Positions 7,612-15,102 of a DNA stretch of 28,313 nt are shown here, piece by piece. The translations under genes and the position numbers were made by a program. Source of the stretch: a virus. The notes under the pieces were generated by a model that did no database searches, had not been told where the DNA came from, and was given only the letters and a program-made list of their open reading frames with translations. Position 1 is the stretch's first letter. Each line of letters starts with the position of its first letter. The stretch is from IMG/VR virus record IMGVR_UViG_3300010370_000182, positions 1-28,313 of that record. One strand, written 5' to 3'.

Positions 7612-8348
7612 TCATTGGACCAGGCATTACAATTGGTGGTGGTATCAATATTGACATCGGTGCTGGAGGCAGTGGAAATGCGATTGTAACTTCGGGATTG
7701 CAATTCAACTTGGATGTTGCACCATCATCTGGAACTACATGGACTGATTCTAGTGGTAACGGAAGAAACGCAACGCTACAAGGTTCTCCATCGTATGTGT
7801 CAATCAATGGTGGTGGTATAAGACTAAACAATGTGGATATAAATGGTACGGATTATATTAGTGTTCCTTACAATATTGCTTCAAGCACTGTAACAGTTGA
7901 AGTGGTTGCATCGTTTAATCCAACATCATTTTGGGGAGCTATTTGGGGTAATGAAATTTATAATGATAGCGGAGGATACCTAGCATATATGCCTGGTTCA
8001 ACAGATATAAGTTATGGTATTCCTAATAGTGAAACCACAGTAACCATAACCGATAGTAATGCTATAAGACAATGGATTTTCGTTATCAATGGCACACAAG
8101 CTAGTCTATTTTTAAATGGTTCACAGATTGGAACAACTGATACTATTGTTAATCAAACACTCTTTGCGACAGGTGGATTTCAATTTGGGTCAAGATTTGC
8201 ATTTAATGACGGTACAGGTTTTGGGGATACAATGAACAATGCAGACTTGGGACCAGTATTCTATCAGATGCGGGTGTATAACAAAGCATTATCTGGTGCT
8301 GAGATAACTCAGAATTATAATGCGGTAAAGTCAATATACGGTATATAA
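7608..8348 (+). CDS. LamG/concanavalin-like jelly-roll protein, putative adhesin
   Basis: 246 aa. After a Gly/Ile-rich lead (IIGPGITIGGGINIDIG, 2-18) comes a ~210-residue laminin-G-like jelly roll: LQFNLDVAPSSGTTWTDSSG then GRNATLQGSPSY, followed by YISVPYNIASSTVTVEVV, WIFVINGTQASLFLNG and the closing strand FYQMRVYNKALSGAEITQNY, which is the usual end of LamG_3 domains. Such domains bind carbohydrate or protein; in phages they occur on tail fibres, decoration proteins and baseplate-linked adhesins. There is no signal peptide. The Gly/Ile lead may be a short attachment segment. Receptor binding or capsid decoration is inference from fold and neighbours. Confidence 0.72.
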   Translation: MIIGPGITIGGGINIDIGAGGSGNAIVTSGLQFNLDVAPSSGTTWTDSSGNGRNATLQGSPSYVSINGGGIRLNNVDINGTDYISVPYNIASSTVTVEVVASFNPTSFWGAIWGNEIYNDSGGYLAYMPGSTDISYGIPNSETTVTITDSNAIRQWIFVINGTQASLFLNGSQIGTTDTIVNQTLFATGGFQFGSRFAFNDGTGFGDTMNNADLGPVFYQMRVYNKALSGAEITQNYNAVKSIYGI

Positions 8349-8351
8349 ATA
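8344..8351 (+). promoter_or_regulatory. T4-type late-promoter-like motif TATAAATA
   Basis: An exact TATAAATA overlaps the end of the LamG gene and ends 7 bases before the ATG at 8359. Transcription would begin only one or two bases before that ATG, giving an almost leaderless mRNA for the small protein or a leader for the lysis genes downstream. Motif match is exact, use is unproven. Confidence 0.5.
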
Positions 8352-8358
8352 AACTACT

Positions 8359-8610
8359 ATGAAAAATAACGAATCAAAATACTGTCCAGCTTGTAGAAAG
8401 ATGGAAAAACGCAACGAGTGTGGTTTTGGACCAGAATACTGGGACAAAAATGCAAAGAGCGTTAAAGAAGAAGATGCACCAGTAAACGCTGTAGGCGGTG
8501 GTGCCGTAGCAGGACTCGGCGTTGGTCCACAGGGTGAACCTGGTGTGAAGAAACGCAAGGCTGCAACATTCATTTCTTTTATAAAGAGAAAGTCTAATGT
8601 GGCTTCTTAG
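8359..8610 (+). CDS. Small phage protein with Cys pair and Gly-rich motif
   Basis: 83 aa. The N-terminus has CPAC (residues 9-12) and a further Cys in NECGFGPEYW, as in a partial zinc-binding knuckle. The middle has PVNAVGGGAVAGLGVGPQG, a Gly-rich motif I have seen at the ends of several T4-like cyanophage virion-region proteins. The tail KKRKAATFISFIKRK is basic-hydrophobic. Function is unknown. It follows an exact TATAAATA and overlaps the spanin gene by 14 bases, so it sits at the junction of the virion and lysis blocks. No conventional SD is clear. Confidence 0.55.
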   Translation: MKNNESKYCPACRKMEKRNECGFGPEYWDKNAKSVKEEDAPVNAVGGGAVAGLGVGPQGEPGVKKRKAATFISFIKRKSNVAS

Positions 8611-9112
8611 TTTTCTGCCAACAGGATTTTTAGAATTTATCATCAATGCTGTACTTATCGGCAGCATTGTTGGCATTGTACTAGGTTTTTTCGGTAGCAA
8701 ATTACCAGTTGTTGGTACACATGCGAATATTATCAAATACGTTTCAATTGCTTTATTCTGCGTTGGTTTATACTGGAAAGGTGGTTTCAGTGTAGAAAAA
8801 GAATGGCGTGAAAGAGTAGAAGCATTGGAAGTAAAAGTAAGACAAGCAGAAGCACAAGCAAAAGAAGCAAACGAACACATTGAAACAAGAGTAGTTGAGA
8901 AAACAAAAGTTGTTCGTGAAAAAGGTAAAATTCGGATTGAGTATATCAACCGACTTGTTGAAGGTAAAACAGTTGAGATTGTAAAAGATATGAGCGCAGA
9001 AGAAAGAGCATCATTTGAAGTCAAACAAAAAGAATTACAAGATGCTCTGAAGAATTGCCCTGTACCTAGAATCATCATTGAAGAACATAACAAAGCGGCA
9101 GAGATAAAATGA
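8597..9112 (+). CDS. Rz-like inner-membrane spanin
   Basis: 171 aa. Two hydrophobic segments (about 12-33 and 46-60) are followed by a long charged coiled coil (about 65-150; EKEWRERVEALEVKVRQAEA) and the tail LKNCPVPRIIIEEHNKAAE, a typical Rz-like end with Cys-Pro. In spanin systems this protein spans the periplasm and with an outer-membrane lipoprotein fuses the two membranes in the last step of lysis. The next gene overlaps by four bases and encodes a short lipoprotein, as expected for Rz1. Rz usually has one N-terminal anchor; two hydrophobic segments is slightly unusual. Confidence 0.78.
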   Translation: MWLLSFLPTGFLEFIINAVLIGSIVGIVLGFFGSKLPVVGTHANIIKYVSIALFCVGLYWKGGFSVEKEWRERVEALEVKVRQAEAQAKEANEHIETRVVEKTKVVREKGKIRIEYINRLVEGKTVEIVKDMSAEERASFEVKQKELQDALKNCPVPRIIIEEHNKAAEIK

Positions 9113-9375
9113 AATTATATGCATTTTTATTGATTGCGCTGTTATCTGGTTGTTCAACTACAGTGCCTGTAGTTGCAAAGTTTCCAGATGCGCCTAAATC
9201 TTTGACTGAAAAATGTCCGTCTTTGAAAAAAGTAGAAACCGATCCAGTATCTATTGTAGATTTACATAAAACTGTAGTTGAGAATTACACACTGTATCAT
9301 GAGTGTGCTATCAAAGTTGAAGAATGGAATGAGTGGCATGTGAAACAAAAGAAGATTTTTGAAAGTGTAAAATAA
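9109..9375 (+). CDS. Rz1-like outer-membrane lipoprotein spanin
   Basis: 88 aa. The signal MKLYAFLLIALLSGC is a clear lipobox with lipidated Cys15, followed by a Pro-containing segment (TTVPVVAKFPDAPKS) and two further Cys residues in a mostly helical tail. The position directly after the Rz-like gene, with the four-base overlap ATGA, and the small size mark it as the o-spanin partner. It would sit in the inner leaflet of the outer membrane and bind the coiled coil of the i-spanin through the periplasm. An unrelated phage lipoprotein is the main alternative. Confidence 0.75.
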   Translation: MKLYAFLLIALLSGCSTTVPVVAKFPDAPKSLTEKCPSLKKVETDPVSIVDLHKTVVENYTLYHECAIKVEEWNEWHVKQKKIFESVK

Positions 9376-9387
9376 TAAAGGAAAAGT

Positions 9388-10005
9388 ATGGAACTGACAA
9401 AACAACAATTAAAAGAATTGCTTCCAAAAAATCCCTATGTTGACCAGTGGCATAAAGCATTAAGTCAATTACTGCCGGATTACGAAATCAATACACCACA
9501 AAGAATCGCAGCGTTCATTGCACAATGCGCTCACGAATCTGGTGGTTTTATTTTTCTCACAGAGAATCTAAACTACAAAGCAGAAAGCCTAATGAAAGTA
9601 TTTCCAAAATACTTCAAAGATATGGCTACTGCAAAAGCATATGAAAAGAAACCAGAAAAGATTGCAAACAAAATCTATGCTGATCGCATGGGTAACGGCA
9701 ACGAAGCATCAGGCGATGGTTACAAATACCGTGGTCGTGGTCTAATTCAACTTACTGGTAAAACAAATTATACATGGTTTGCTGCATCACTAGAAATTAC
9801 ACCAGAAGAAGCAGCAGAGTATACACAAACATTTGAGGGTGCTGCACAGTCAGCATGTTGGTTCTGGGAAACAAATAAACTGAATCAATATGCAGATACA
9901 GGCGACATTCTTACAATGACAAAGAGAATCAATGGTGGTACGATAGGACTTGAAGATCGCAAAAAACATTATGCTCATGCTCTTCATGTTCTAGGAGTTC
10001 ACTGA
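9388..10005 (+). CDS. GH19 chitinase-like endolysin
   Basis: 205 aa, a single glycoside hydrolase family 19 domain of the size common in phage lysins. Visible motifs are IAAFIAQCAHESGGF with likely catalytic Glu50, the second acid candidate Glu59 in TENLNYKAESL, DGYKYRGRGLIQLTGKTNY (about 111-129) and the C-terminal INGGTIGLEDRKKHY. It is expected to cut the glycan strand of peptidoglycan. No signal peptide is seen, so export needs a holin. A good SD (AAAGGA) precedes ATG 9388. It lies directly after the spanin pair and before membrane-protein genes that may include the holin. Confidence 0.9.
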   Translation: MELTKQQLKELLPKNPYVDQWHKALSQLLPDYEINTPQRIAAFIAQCAHESGGFIFLTENLNYKAESLMKVFPKYFKDMATAKAYEKKPEKIANKIYADRMGNGNEASGDGYKYRGRGLIQLTGKTNYTWFAASLEITPEEAAEYTQTFEGAAQSACWFWETNKLNQYADTGDILTMTKRINGGTIGLEDRKKHYAHALHVLGVH

Positions 10006-10235
10006 TGAAATATCTATCACTGTTGATAGTGTTTCTCCTAGCATCATGTGGAGAACACTATCGTTATCCATGCCAAGACCCAGAGAATTGGGACAAAAAA
10101 GAATGTAAAAAACCATATTGTAGTGCAAACGGAACTTGCCCTGAAGATTTGACACATTACGAGAAGAATAAAAACGGTCAGCCTGTTCAGCCAATGCAAT
10201 TACCACAAGTTCCAAGTAAAGGAGAATGCAAATGA
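10005..10235 (+). CDS. Small phage lipoprotein in lysis region
   Basis: 76 aa. MKYLSLLIVFLLASCG is a signal with a lipobox (LASC, Cys15). The mature part has four further Cys (YPCQDPENWD, ECKKPYC, NGTCPEDL) and a Pro/Gln-rich end, suggesting a small disulfide-bonded periplasmic or outer-membrane peptide. The ATG starts on the last base of the endolysin stop (TGATG). I recall similar lipoproteins with YPCQDPENWD in T4-like cyanophages, function unknown. It could be a second outer-membrane spanin component or a surface-exclusion lipoprotein; neither is shown. Confidence 0.6.
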   Translation: MKYLSLLIVFLLASCGEHYRYPCQDPENWDKKECKKPYCSANGTCPEDLTHYEKNKNGQPVQPMQLPQVPSKGECK

Positions 10236-10708
10236 TTAAAGATTTATGGGAAGGACCAAGATATACAAACGATGAGTTGATGGCACGACTGAAGTTTTTC
10301 ATTGGTGTTATTCTAGGGCTCACTTTATTTGGTATTGTTTTTGTTGTGTTGTATAGTCTTATTTTTGTTACTCAGCCAATGAATGGTATGAGTCCTGTTG
10401 ATAACAAATTCTTTGAACTGATTATTCCTATTGCTACATTCTTGACTGGTACATTGTCGGGTATTATGTTAGCGGGTGATGACAAAGAATTGAGAGCAAA
10501 AGCACTTGATGCTGCAAACAAACCTTACACACCACCGCCACCACCACCCGTATCTTCAGTATCAGCTTCGGTACCAGTTGGCCTAAGTGGAGGATTTGGT
10601 TCAGTAGCATCAACAGCGTTTGAGCCAGTGGCATCATTTGTTGCGGCAGAAGTATCTGGCTTTGGTGGCAAACCAGCACCAGCACAACCTGAGCATCCAG
10701 AAAAATGA
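10232..10708 (+). CDS. Two-span membrane protein with proline-rich tail, holin candidate
   Basis: 158 aa from ATG 10232, chosen because SD GGAG (10221-10224) is 7 bases away; an in-frame ATG at 10226 would be almost on top of the SD. Two hydrophobic helices (about 20-46 and 61-79) are followed by AGDDKELRAKALDAANK and a Pro-rich run (six Pro after YT), then an Ala/Gly/Ser-rich soluble tail. The start overlaps the preceding stop (ATGA). Location between the endolysin and another two-span protein suggests a holin or holin partner, but the long tail is unusual for one. Confidence 0.55.
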   Translation: MIKDLWEGPRYTNDELMARLKFFIGVILGLTLFGIVFVVLYSLIFVTQPMNGMSPVDNKFFELIIPIATFLTGTLSGIMLAGDDKELRAKALDAANKPYTPPPPPPVSSVSASVPVGLSGGFGSVASTAFEPVASFVAAEVSGFGGKPAPAQPEHPEK

Positions 10709-10932
10709 TAAACTTTCTAACCAAAACACTATCTGGTGAAGGTGAAAGTAATCCAAGCAGCAAGAGACTAATTACCTTTCTTGCGTTCTTGTTGCTTGCT
10801 ACTGGCGTAATTGCCGAATTGTTTTTTGAAAAGAAATTGAATCCACAAACTCTTGATGCTATAATGTACGTTGTGCTGGGTGGATTAGGTTTTACCGCAT
10901 CCGAAAAATTTGTCTCAAAGGAAAAGAAATGA
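10705..10932 (+). CDS. Small two-span membrane protein, holin candidate
   Basis: 75 aa. A charged/polar N-terminus (SGEGESNPSSKR) precedes helix 1 (LITFLAFLLLATGVIAELFF, about 22-41), a short polar hinge (EKKLNPQ), helix 2 (LDAIMYVVLGGLGFTASEKF) and a Lys-rich tail. This is the size, charge pattern and topology of class II-type holins, and it is in the lysis block five genes after the spanins. It overlaps its neighbours by four bases on both sides. Of the candidates here it looks most like a holin, but no specific holin family is recognised. Confidence 0.55.
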   Translation: MINFLTKTLSGEGESNPSSKRLITFLAFLLLATGVIAELFFEKKLNPQTLDAIMYVVLGGLGFTASEKFVSKEKK

Positions 10933-11126
10933 AAAAAGAAATTGCATTGGCATCAATGATTCTAGCACTGCTTTTTGCGCCACTTTCAAAAGGAGCATTT
11001 GCTGCTGAAGAAAAGAAAGTGTGTGTCAAAGAGTATGACAACAAAACTAAAAAAGAAAAAGAAGTGTGCAAAACTATCAAAGTTCACAAGAAGTTAGAAG
11101 GCACAAAGATTCCTGAGAAGAAGTAA
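10929..11126 (+). CDS. Small secreted peptide
   Basis: 65 aa. MKKEIALASMILALLFAPLSKGAFA is read in two parts as a Sec signal with a likely cut after AFA. The mature peptide is ~40 residues, Lys/Glu-rich (KKVCVKEYDNKTKKE, KEVCKTIKVHKKL) with two Cys that could form a disulfide. It overlaps the holin candidate by four bases and lies one base before the coiled-coil gene. Function unknown; a periplasmic accessory in lysis or envelope binding is possible by place only. Confidence 0.55.
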   Translation: MKKEIALASMILALLFAPLSKGAFAAEEKKVCVKEYDNKTKKEKEVCKTIKVHKKLEGTKIPEKK

Positions 11127-11127
11127 G

Positions 11128-11556
11128 ATGGACGGAGAAGTAGCACTCAAAGTAGAAGTTGGTGTTCTCAAAGAAAAGGTAAACACTATTGCCGATCTTT
11201 GTGAAAAGATGGATCGTGTTATTGAAAAGCTTGCGGACAATAACACGATCATGGTCAATCAAATTTACAAAGATATGGACAAAAGAAAAGAAGATACCGT
11301 GAGCGATATCAAAGAACTTCATTCACGAATTACTACGACTGATAGGAATCTTTCCGATAAGATTGAACTTACCGAGCGTAGAATTATGGATGAAATAAAA
11401 TCTTTGCGTGATCACATTACCGAACACAATCAAAAAGAAGATGATGACATGAAGTCTATGCTTCAGTGGCGTTGGATGATTGCCGGTGGTGTAGTTGTAT
11501 TTGCATGGATTATTGCAAACGTCAAATTAGAGTTTTTGGCAAAGTTACTAAATTGA
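11128..11556 (+). CDS. Coiled-coil protein with C-terminal membrane anchor
   Basis: 142 aa. A long heptad-rich helix (about 1-108: VALKVEVGVLKEKVNTIAD, TDRNLSDKIELTERRIMDE) is followed by a single C-terminal hydrophobic segment (MIAGGVVVFAWIIANV, about 116-131) and a short tail. Tail-anchored coiled coils of this type occur in phage lysis regions, sometimes as holin partners or spanin-like proteins. It is the last gene before a consensus promoter that begins the replication block, so it probably closes the lysis operon. No family is recognised with confidence and no terminator is visible after it. Confidence 0.55.
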   Translation: MDGEVALKVEVGVLKEKVNTIADLCEKMDRVIEKLADNNTIMVNQIYKDMDKRKEDTVSDIKELHSRITTTDRNLSDKIELTERRIMDEIKSLRDHITEHNQKEDDDMKSMLQWRWMIAGGVVVFAWIIANVKLEFLAKLLN

Positions 11557-11585
11557 TTGACTTCGTTGAGGAGTATTGATATAAT
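11557..11585 (+). promoter_or_regulatory. Near-perfect sigma70 promoter upstream of primase
   Basis: TTGACT (11557-11562), 17-base spacer, TATAAT (11580-11585). The -10 is exact and the -35 differs at one position. The -10 ends six bases before the primase ATG at 11592, so the expected +1 is the A of the AUG. It fits an early promoter read by unmodified host RNA polymerase. Confidence 0.75.
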
Positions 11586-11591
11586 GATTAC

Positions 11592-12635
11592 ATGGCACTC
11601 TATACTGACACAAAATATATAAGACTTGTTTCTTCCCGCTTGCGTAACTTCAAGCAGAAGAATGATAATCTTTGGAATTTCTCATGCCCATATTGTGGTG
11701 ATTCCAAAACAAACTCACTCAAAGCCCGAGGCTACATGTATGCCAAGGGCAATGATCTCTTCTATCGTTGTCATAACTGCGGAGTAGGAACAAATGTCGC
11801 CAATTTCCTCAAACACATTGACCCAACAATACATGATGAATACGTATTTGAGAAATACAAATCAGGAGCAACCTCCAATACGTATCACAGAACGAGTAGT
11901 CCACCACCAAGAATCATCACCAACCCACCCAAATTTGGTCACATCAAAAAGCGCAGTATATTTGAACATGGGTTATGGCTCAACGATCTACCAAGTGGAC
12001 ATTTTTGTCTAAACTACGTAGAAAACAGACTCATACCTAAAGAACATTATGATAAGTTGTTGTTCACTTCAAACTACAAAGCATTTTGTGATGCACTCAT
12101 TCCTGATCACGGAAAAGAATTAGTTGAAGATGCACGATTGGTCATTCCATACTTCAATTATCAGAATGAACTGATTGCAGTATCTGGTCGTGCATTAGAG
12201 ACAAGCGACCGCACACTACGCTATGTTACGTTGCGTACAAATGAATCAACAAACAAACTAATCTTTGGCACAGATAGAGTTGACCTAACAAAACGTGTTT
12301 ATCTTGTTGAAGGTCCACTTGATTCTTTGTTTTTGAATAATTGTGTAGCAAGTGGTGATGCAAATCTTGCTCTAACGGTGAAAAATATTCAAGCAAAAGA
12401 AATTACTTTGATATTTGATAATGAACCACGTAATAAAGAAGTCTGCAAGTTGATTGAAAATGCAATCAAATCAAATCATAATGTCGTAATTTGGCCTGAT
12501 GGTATAGAGGGCAAAGATATCAATGAGATGATATTGAATGGATTTTCAGCCAGTGAGATTCAAGATATTATAGATAGTAATACATTTTATGGTTTGGAAG
12601 CAATAGCTAAATTTACATTTTGGAAGAAATTATGA
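11592..12635 (+). CDS. 61: T4 gp61-like DNA primase
   Basis: 347 aa, the length of T4 gp61. An N-terminal zinc-binding domain has CPYC (32-35) and CHNC (60-63). The TOPRIM-like part has VYLVEGPLDSLFL (about 236-248) with its Glu, and ITLIFDNEPRN further on for the metal-binding acids. The start MALYTDTKYIRLVSSRLRNF matches how gp61 homologues begin by memory, supporting ATG 11592 despite no SD at normal distance (GAGGAG is 18 bases upstream). It would make RNA primers at the fork with a gp41-type helicase, which is not in this window. The stop overlaps thyX by four bases. Confidence 0.85.
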   Translation: MALYTDTKYIRLVSSRLRNFKQKNDNLWNFSCPYCGDSKTNSLKARGYMYAKGNDLFYRCHNCGVGTNVANFLKHIDPTIHDEYVFEKYKSGATSNTYHRTSSPPPRIITNPPKFGHIKKRSIFEHGLWLNDLPSGHFCLNYVENRLIPKEHYDKLLFTSNYKAFCDALIPDHGKELVEDARLVIPYFNYQNELIAVSGRALETSDRTLRYVTLRTNESTNKLIFGTDRVDLTKRVYLVEGPLDSLFLNNCVASGDANLALTVKNIQAKEITLIFDNEPRNKEVCKLIENAIKSNHNVVIWPDGIEGKDINEMILNGFSASEIQDIIDSNTFYGLEAIAKFTFWKKL

Positions 12636-13285
12636 AAGTGAAATTGATTGGTGTAACAGCACCATTTGCGGGCCACAATTCTGCTGAAGATATGATTGTG
12701 TATATGGCACGTGTGTCAAATCCTAGTAATCAAGATATGACACGAGGTGATGAGAAACTTATTCGCTATCTTATCAAAAATCAACATTGGTCACCATTTG
12801 AAATGGTCAACGTTGTTATGGAAATAAGTACAACAAGAGATATCGCAAGACAGATTTTGCGGCATAGGAGTTTTTCCTTCCAAGAATTCAGTCAACGATA
12901 CGCTGACCCTACAAAAGATTTAGGATTTGATTTACGTGAAGCAAGACTACAAGATACAAAGAATCGTCAGAACAGTATTGAAACAGAAGACAGTGAATTG
13001 CGCTCTGAGTGGATGATCAAACAGATGAATGTGATTTCAGAGGCAAAGTATGCATATGAATGGGCAATTGAGAATGGTATTGCAAAAGAACAAGCACGTG
13101 CAGTTCTACCCGAAGGAAACACACAGTCACGCATGTACATGAATGGAAGTCTTCGTTCATGGATCCACTACTGTCAATTGCGTATGGCAAATGGCACACA
13201 AAAAGAACACATGGAAGTAGCAAAAGAATGTTGGAATATTATCGCAGATAAATTTCCAAATGTAGTAGCAGCACTAGAACAATAA
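12632..13285 (+). CDS. thyX: Flavin-dependent thymidylate synthase ThyX
   Basis: 217 aa from ATG 12632, which overlaps the primase stop (ATGA) and has GGAAG upstream; an upstream in-frame ATG at 12620 lacks this. The ThyX signature RHRx7S is at 77-87 (RHRSFSFQEFSQRY), and QARAVLPEGNTQSRMYM with NGSLRSWIHYCQLR gives the C-terminal FAD/dUMP-binding part. The enzyme methylates dUMP to dTMP with FAD and methylene-tetrahydrofolate. It is an unrelated replacement for the ThyA-type enzyme of T4. Downstream are nrdA and nrdB, so the block supplies dNTPs. Confidence 0.92.
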   Translation: MKVKLIGVTAPFAGHNSAEDMIVYMARVSNPSNQDMTRGDEKLIRYLIKNQHWSPFEMVNVVMEISTTRDIARQILRHRSFSFQEFSQRYADPTKDLGFDLREARLQDTKNRQNSIETEDSELRSEWMIKQMNVISEAKYAYEWAIENGIAKEQARAVLPEGNTQSRMYMNGSLRSWIHYCQLRMANGTQKEHMEVAKECWNIIADKFPNVVAALEQ

Positions 13286-13298
13286 TAACGGAGAGAAA

Positions 13299-15092
13299 AT
13301 GGTAGATGTCAGCAGTGTTAAAATAGACCTAGAGAGAGATAAATTATTTGATGAACTCGGAATCAAAAGACTCAAAGAATCATACATGCGAGAGACTGAA
13401 TCAAGTCCTCAAGAAAGATTTGCATTTGTTTCTGCTGCCTTTGCTAGTGATGTTGATCATGCTCAGAGGCTTTATGATTACAGTAGTAGGCATTGGCTTT
13501 CTTATTCTACTCCTATCTTATCTTTTGGCCGTAGCAAGCGTGGCCTTCCTATATCTTGTTTCCTTCCTTATCTTGACGATAGTGCAGAAGGTCTTGTCAA
13601 TACGCTGGCAGAAGTAAATTGGTTATCAATGTTAGGAGGTGGAGTTGGAATCGGACTTGGAATTCGTAGTGCAGACGATAAGTCTGTTGGTATTATGCCT
13701 CATCTTAGGACTTACGATGCTAGTAGTTTGGCTTATCGTCAAGGTCGTACACGCCGTGGCAGCTATGCCGCTTACTTAGATATTAGTCATCCAGACATCC
13801 TTATTTTCTTAGAGATGCGTAAGCCAACTGGCGACCAGAATATGCGCTGTTTGAATTTACACCATGGAATCAACATTACAGATGAATTCATGCAAATAAT
13901 TCAAACATGCATGGAAGACCATAATGCTGATGACACATGGGAACTGAAAGACCCACACAGCGGAGAAGTGAGAGAGAAAGTAAGCGCACGTGAATTGTGG
14001 CAGCGTATTCTTGAAACAAGAATGTTGACTGGTGAACCATACATTCACTTTATTGATACAAGTAACAAAATGATGCCAGAGTTTCAAAAGAAAAAAGGTC
14101 TGAGCATCAAACAATCAAATCTATGCAGTGAGATTATTTTACCTACAGACAAAGAGAGAACAGCAGTATGTTGTCTTTCGTCTGTCAATTTGGAGTATTA
14201 TGATGAATGGAAAGATGACAAACTTTTTCTTCGGGACATGGCGGAGATGCTTGATAACGTACTTCAGCACTTTATTGACAATGCTCCTGATGCTATCAGC
14301 AGAGCCAGGTTCTCTGCTATCCAAGAGCGCAGCATTGGTGTGGGGGCTCTTGGTTTCCATGCTTATCTACAAAAAAATAACATACCATTTGAGTCGGCGT
14401 TAGCAACAAGCGCAAACAATAAAATATTCAAACATATTAGAGAGAAATTAGATGAAGCGAATTTGCAGTTGGGTTCAGAACGCGGTGAAGCGCCAGATAC
14501 TAGAGGGTTCGGATACCGTTTCAGTCATCTTATGGCCATTGCTCCTAATGCTTCTAGCAGTATTATCATGGGTAATACTAGCCCTTCTGTTGAGCCTTAT
14601 CGTGCAAATGCCTATAGACAAGATACTCTTTCTGGAGCGTATCTGAACAAAAATAAATTCTTGGATAAAATTATCAAGGAGAAATGTGATGCAGACAAAT
14701 CATTGGATTATAATGAAATCTGGTCAAGTATCATTGCAAACGACGGTTCCGTCCAGCATTTGGAATTCTTGGATGAATGGACCAAAGATGTCTACAAAAC
14801 TAGTATGGAGATTGACCAACGATGGGTTGTGGACCACGCAGCTAACAGACAAAATTACATTGACCAGGCGCAATCCATTAACCTCTTTTTTAGACCTGAT
14901 GTAAACATCAAGTATCTTCATGCAGTTCATTTTCAAGCATGGAAACAAGGACTCAAAACGTTATACTACTGCCGTAGTGAGAAACTTGCTAAAGCAGATA
15001 AGGTATCTAAAAAGATTGAACGTGAGATTATACAAGAGATTGATTTGAAGCAATTGGTGAATGAAGACGTTTGTATTGCGTGTGAAGGATAA
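13299..15092 (+). CDS. nrdA: Ribonucleotide reductase large subunit (class I), no ATP cone
   Basis: 597 aa, far shorter than E. coli NrdA (761). Catalytic residues are present: Cys87 (LPISCFL), Asn274-Cys276-Glu278 (SNLCSEI), Cys291/292 (VCCLSSVNL), radical-transfer Tyr556-Tyr557 (LKTLYYCR) and a C-terminal redox pair Cys592/Cys595 (CIACEG). The N-terminal allosteric ATP-cone of about 100 residues is absent: the sequence starts near the ten-stranded barrel domain. It reduces ribonucleoside diphosphates with NrdB, which is encoded at 17351. SD GGAGAG precedes ATG 13299. Loss of the cone predicts weak or no overall dATP inhibition, an inference. Confidence 0.93.
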   Translation: MVDVSSVKIDLERDKLFDELGIKRLKESYMRETESSPQERFAFVSAAFASDVDHAQRLYDYSSRHWLSYSTPILSFGRSKRGLPISCFLPYLDDSAEGLVNTLAEVNWLSMLGGGVGIGLGIRSADDKSVGIMPHLRTYDASSLAYRQGRTRRGSYAAYLDISHPDILIFLEMRKPTGDQNMRCLNLHHGINITDEFMQIIQTCMEDHNADDTWELKDPHSGEVREKVSARELWQRILETRMLTGEPYIHFIDTSNKMMPEFQKKKGLSIKQSNLCSEIILPTDKERTAVCCLSSVNLEYYDEWKDDKLFLRDMAEMLDNVLQHFIDNAPDAISRARFSAIQERSIGVGALGFHAYLQKNNIPFESALATSANNKIFKHIREKLDEANLQLGSERGEAPDTRGFGYRFSHLMAIAPNASSSIIMGNTSPSVEPYRANAYRQDTLSGAYLNKNKFLDKIIKEKCDADKSLDYNEIWSSIIANDGSVQHLEFLDEWTKDVYKTSMEIDQRWVVDHAANRQNYIDQAQSINLFFRPDVNIKYLHAVHFQAWKQGLKTLYYCRSEKLAKADKVSKKIEREIIQEIDLKQLVNEDVCIACEG

Positions 15093-15102
15093 TGCGTGAA
15101 TC

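Noticed and set aside
8374-9093. Minus-strand 239-codon open frame opposite the spanin gene
   Set aside because: The plus strand has the Rz/Rz1 pair with overlap and lipobox; the minus frame is a Ser/Phe/Thr-rich mirror with no recognisable domain.
10147-10175. TTGACA at 10147 as a promoter for the holin-like genes
   Set aside because: The sequence 17 bases downstream is AAACGG, not a -10; the hexamer lies inside the lipoprotein gene and is probably chance.
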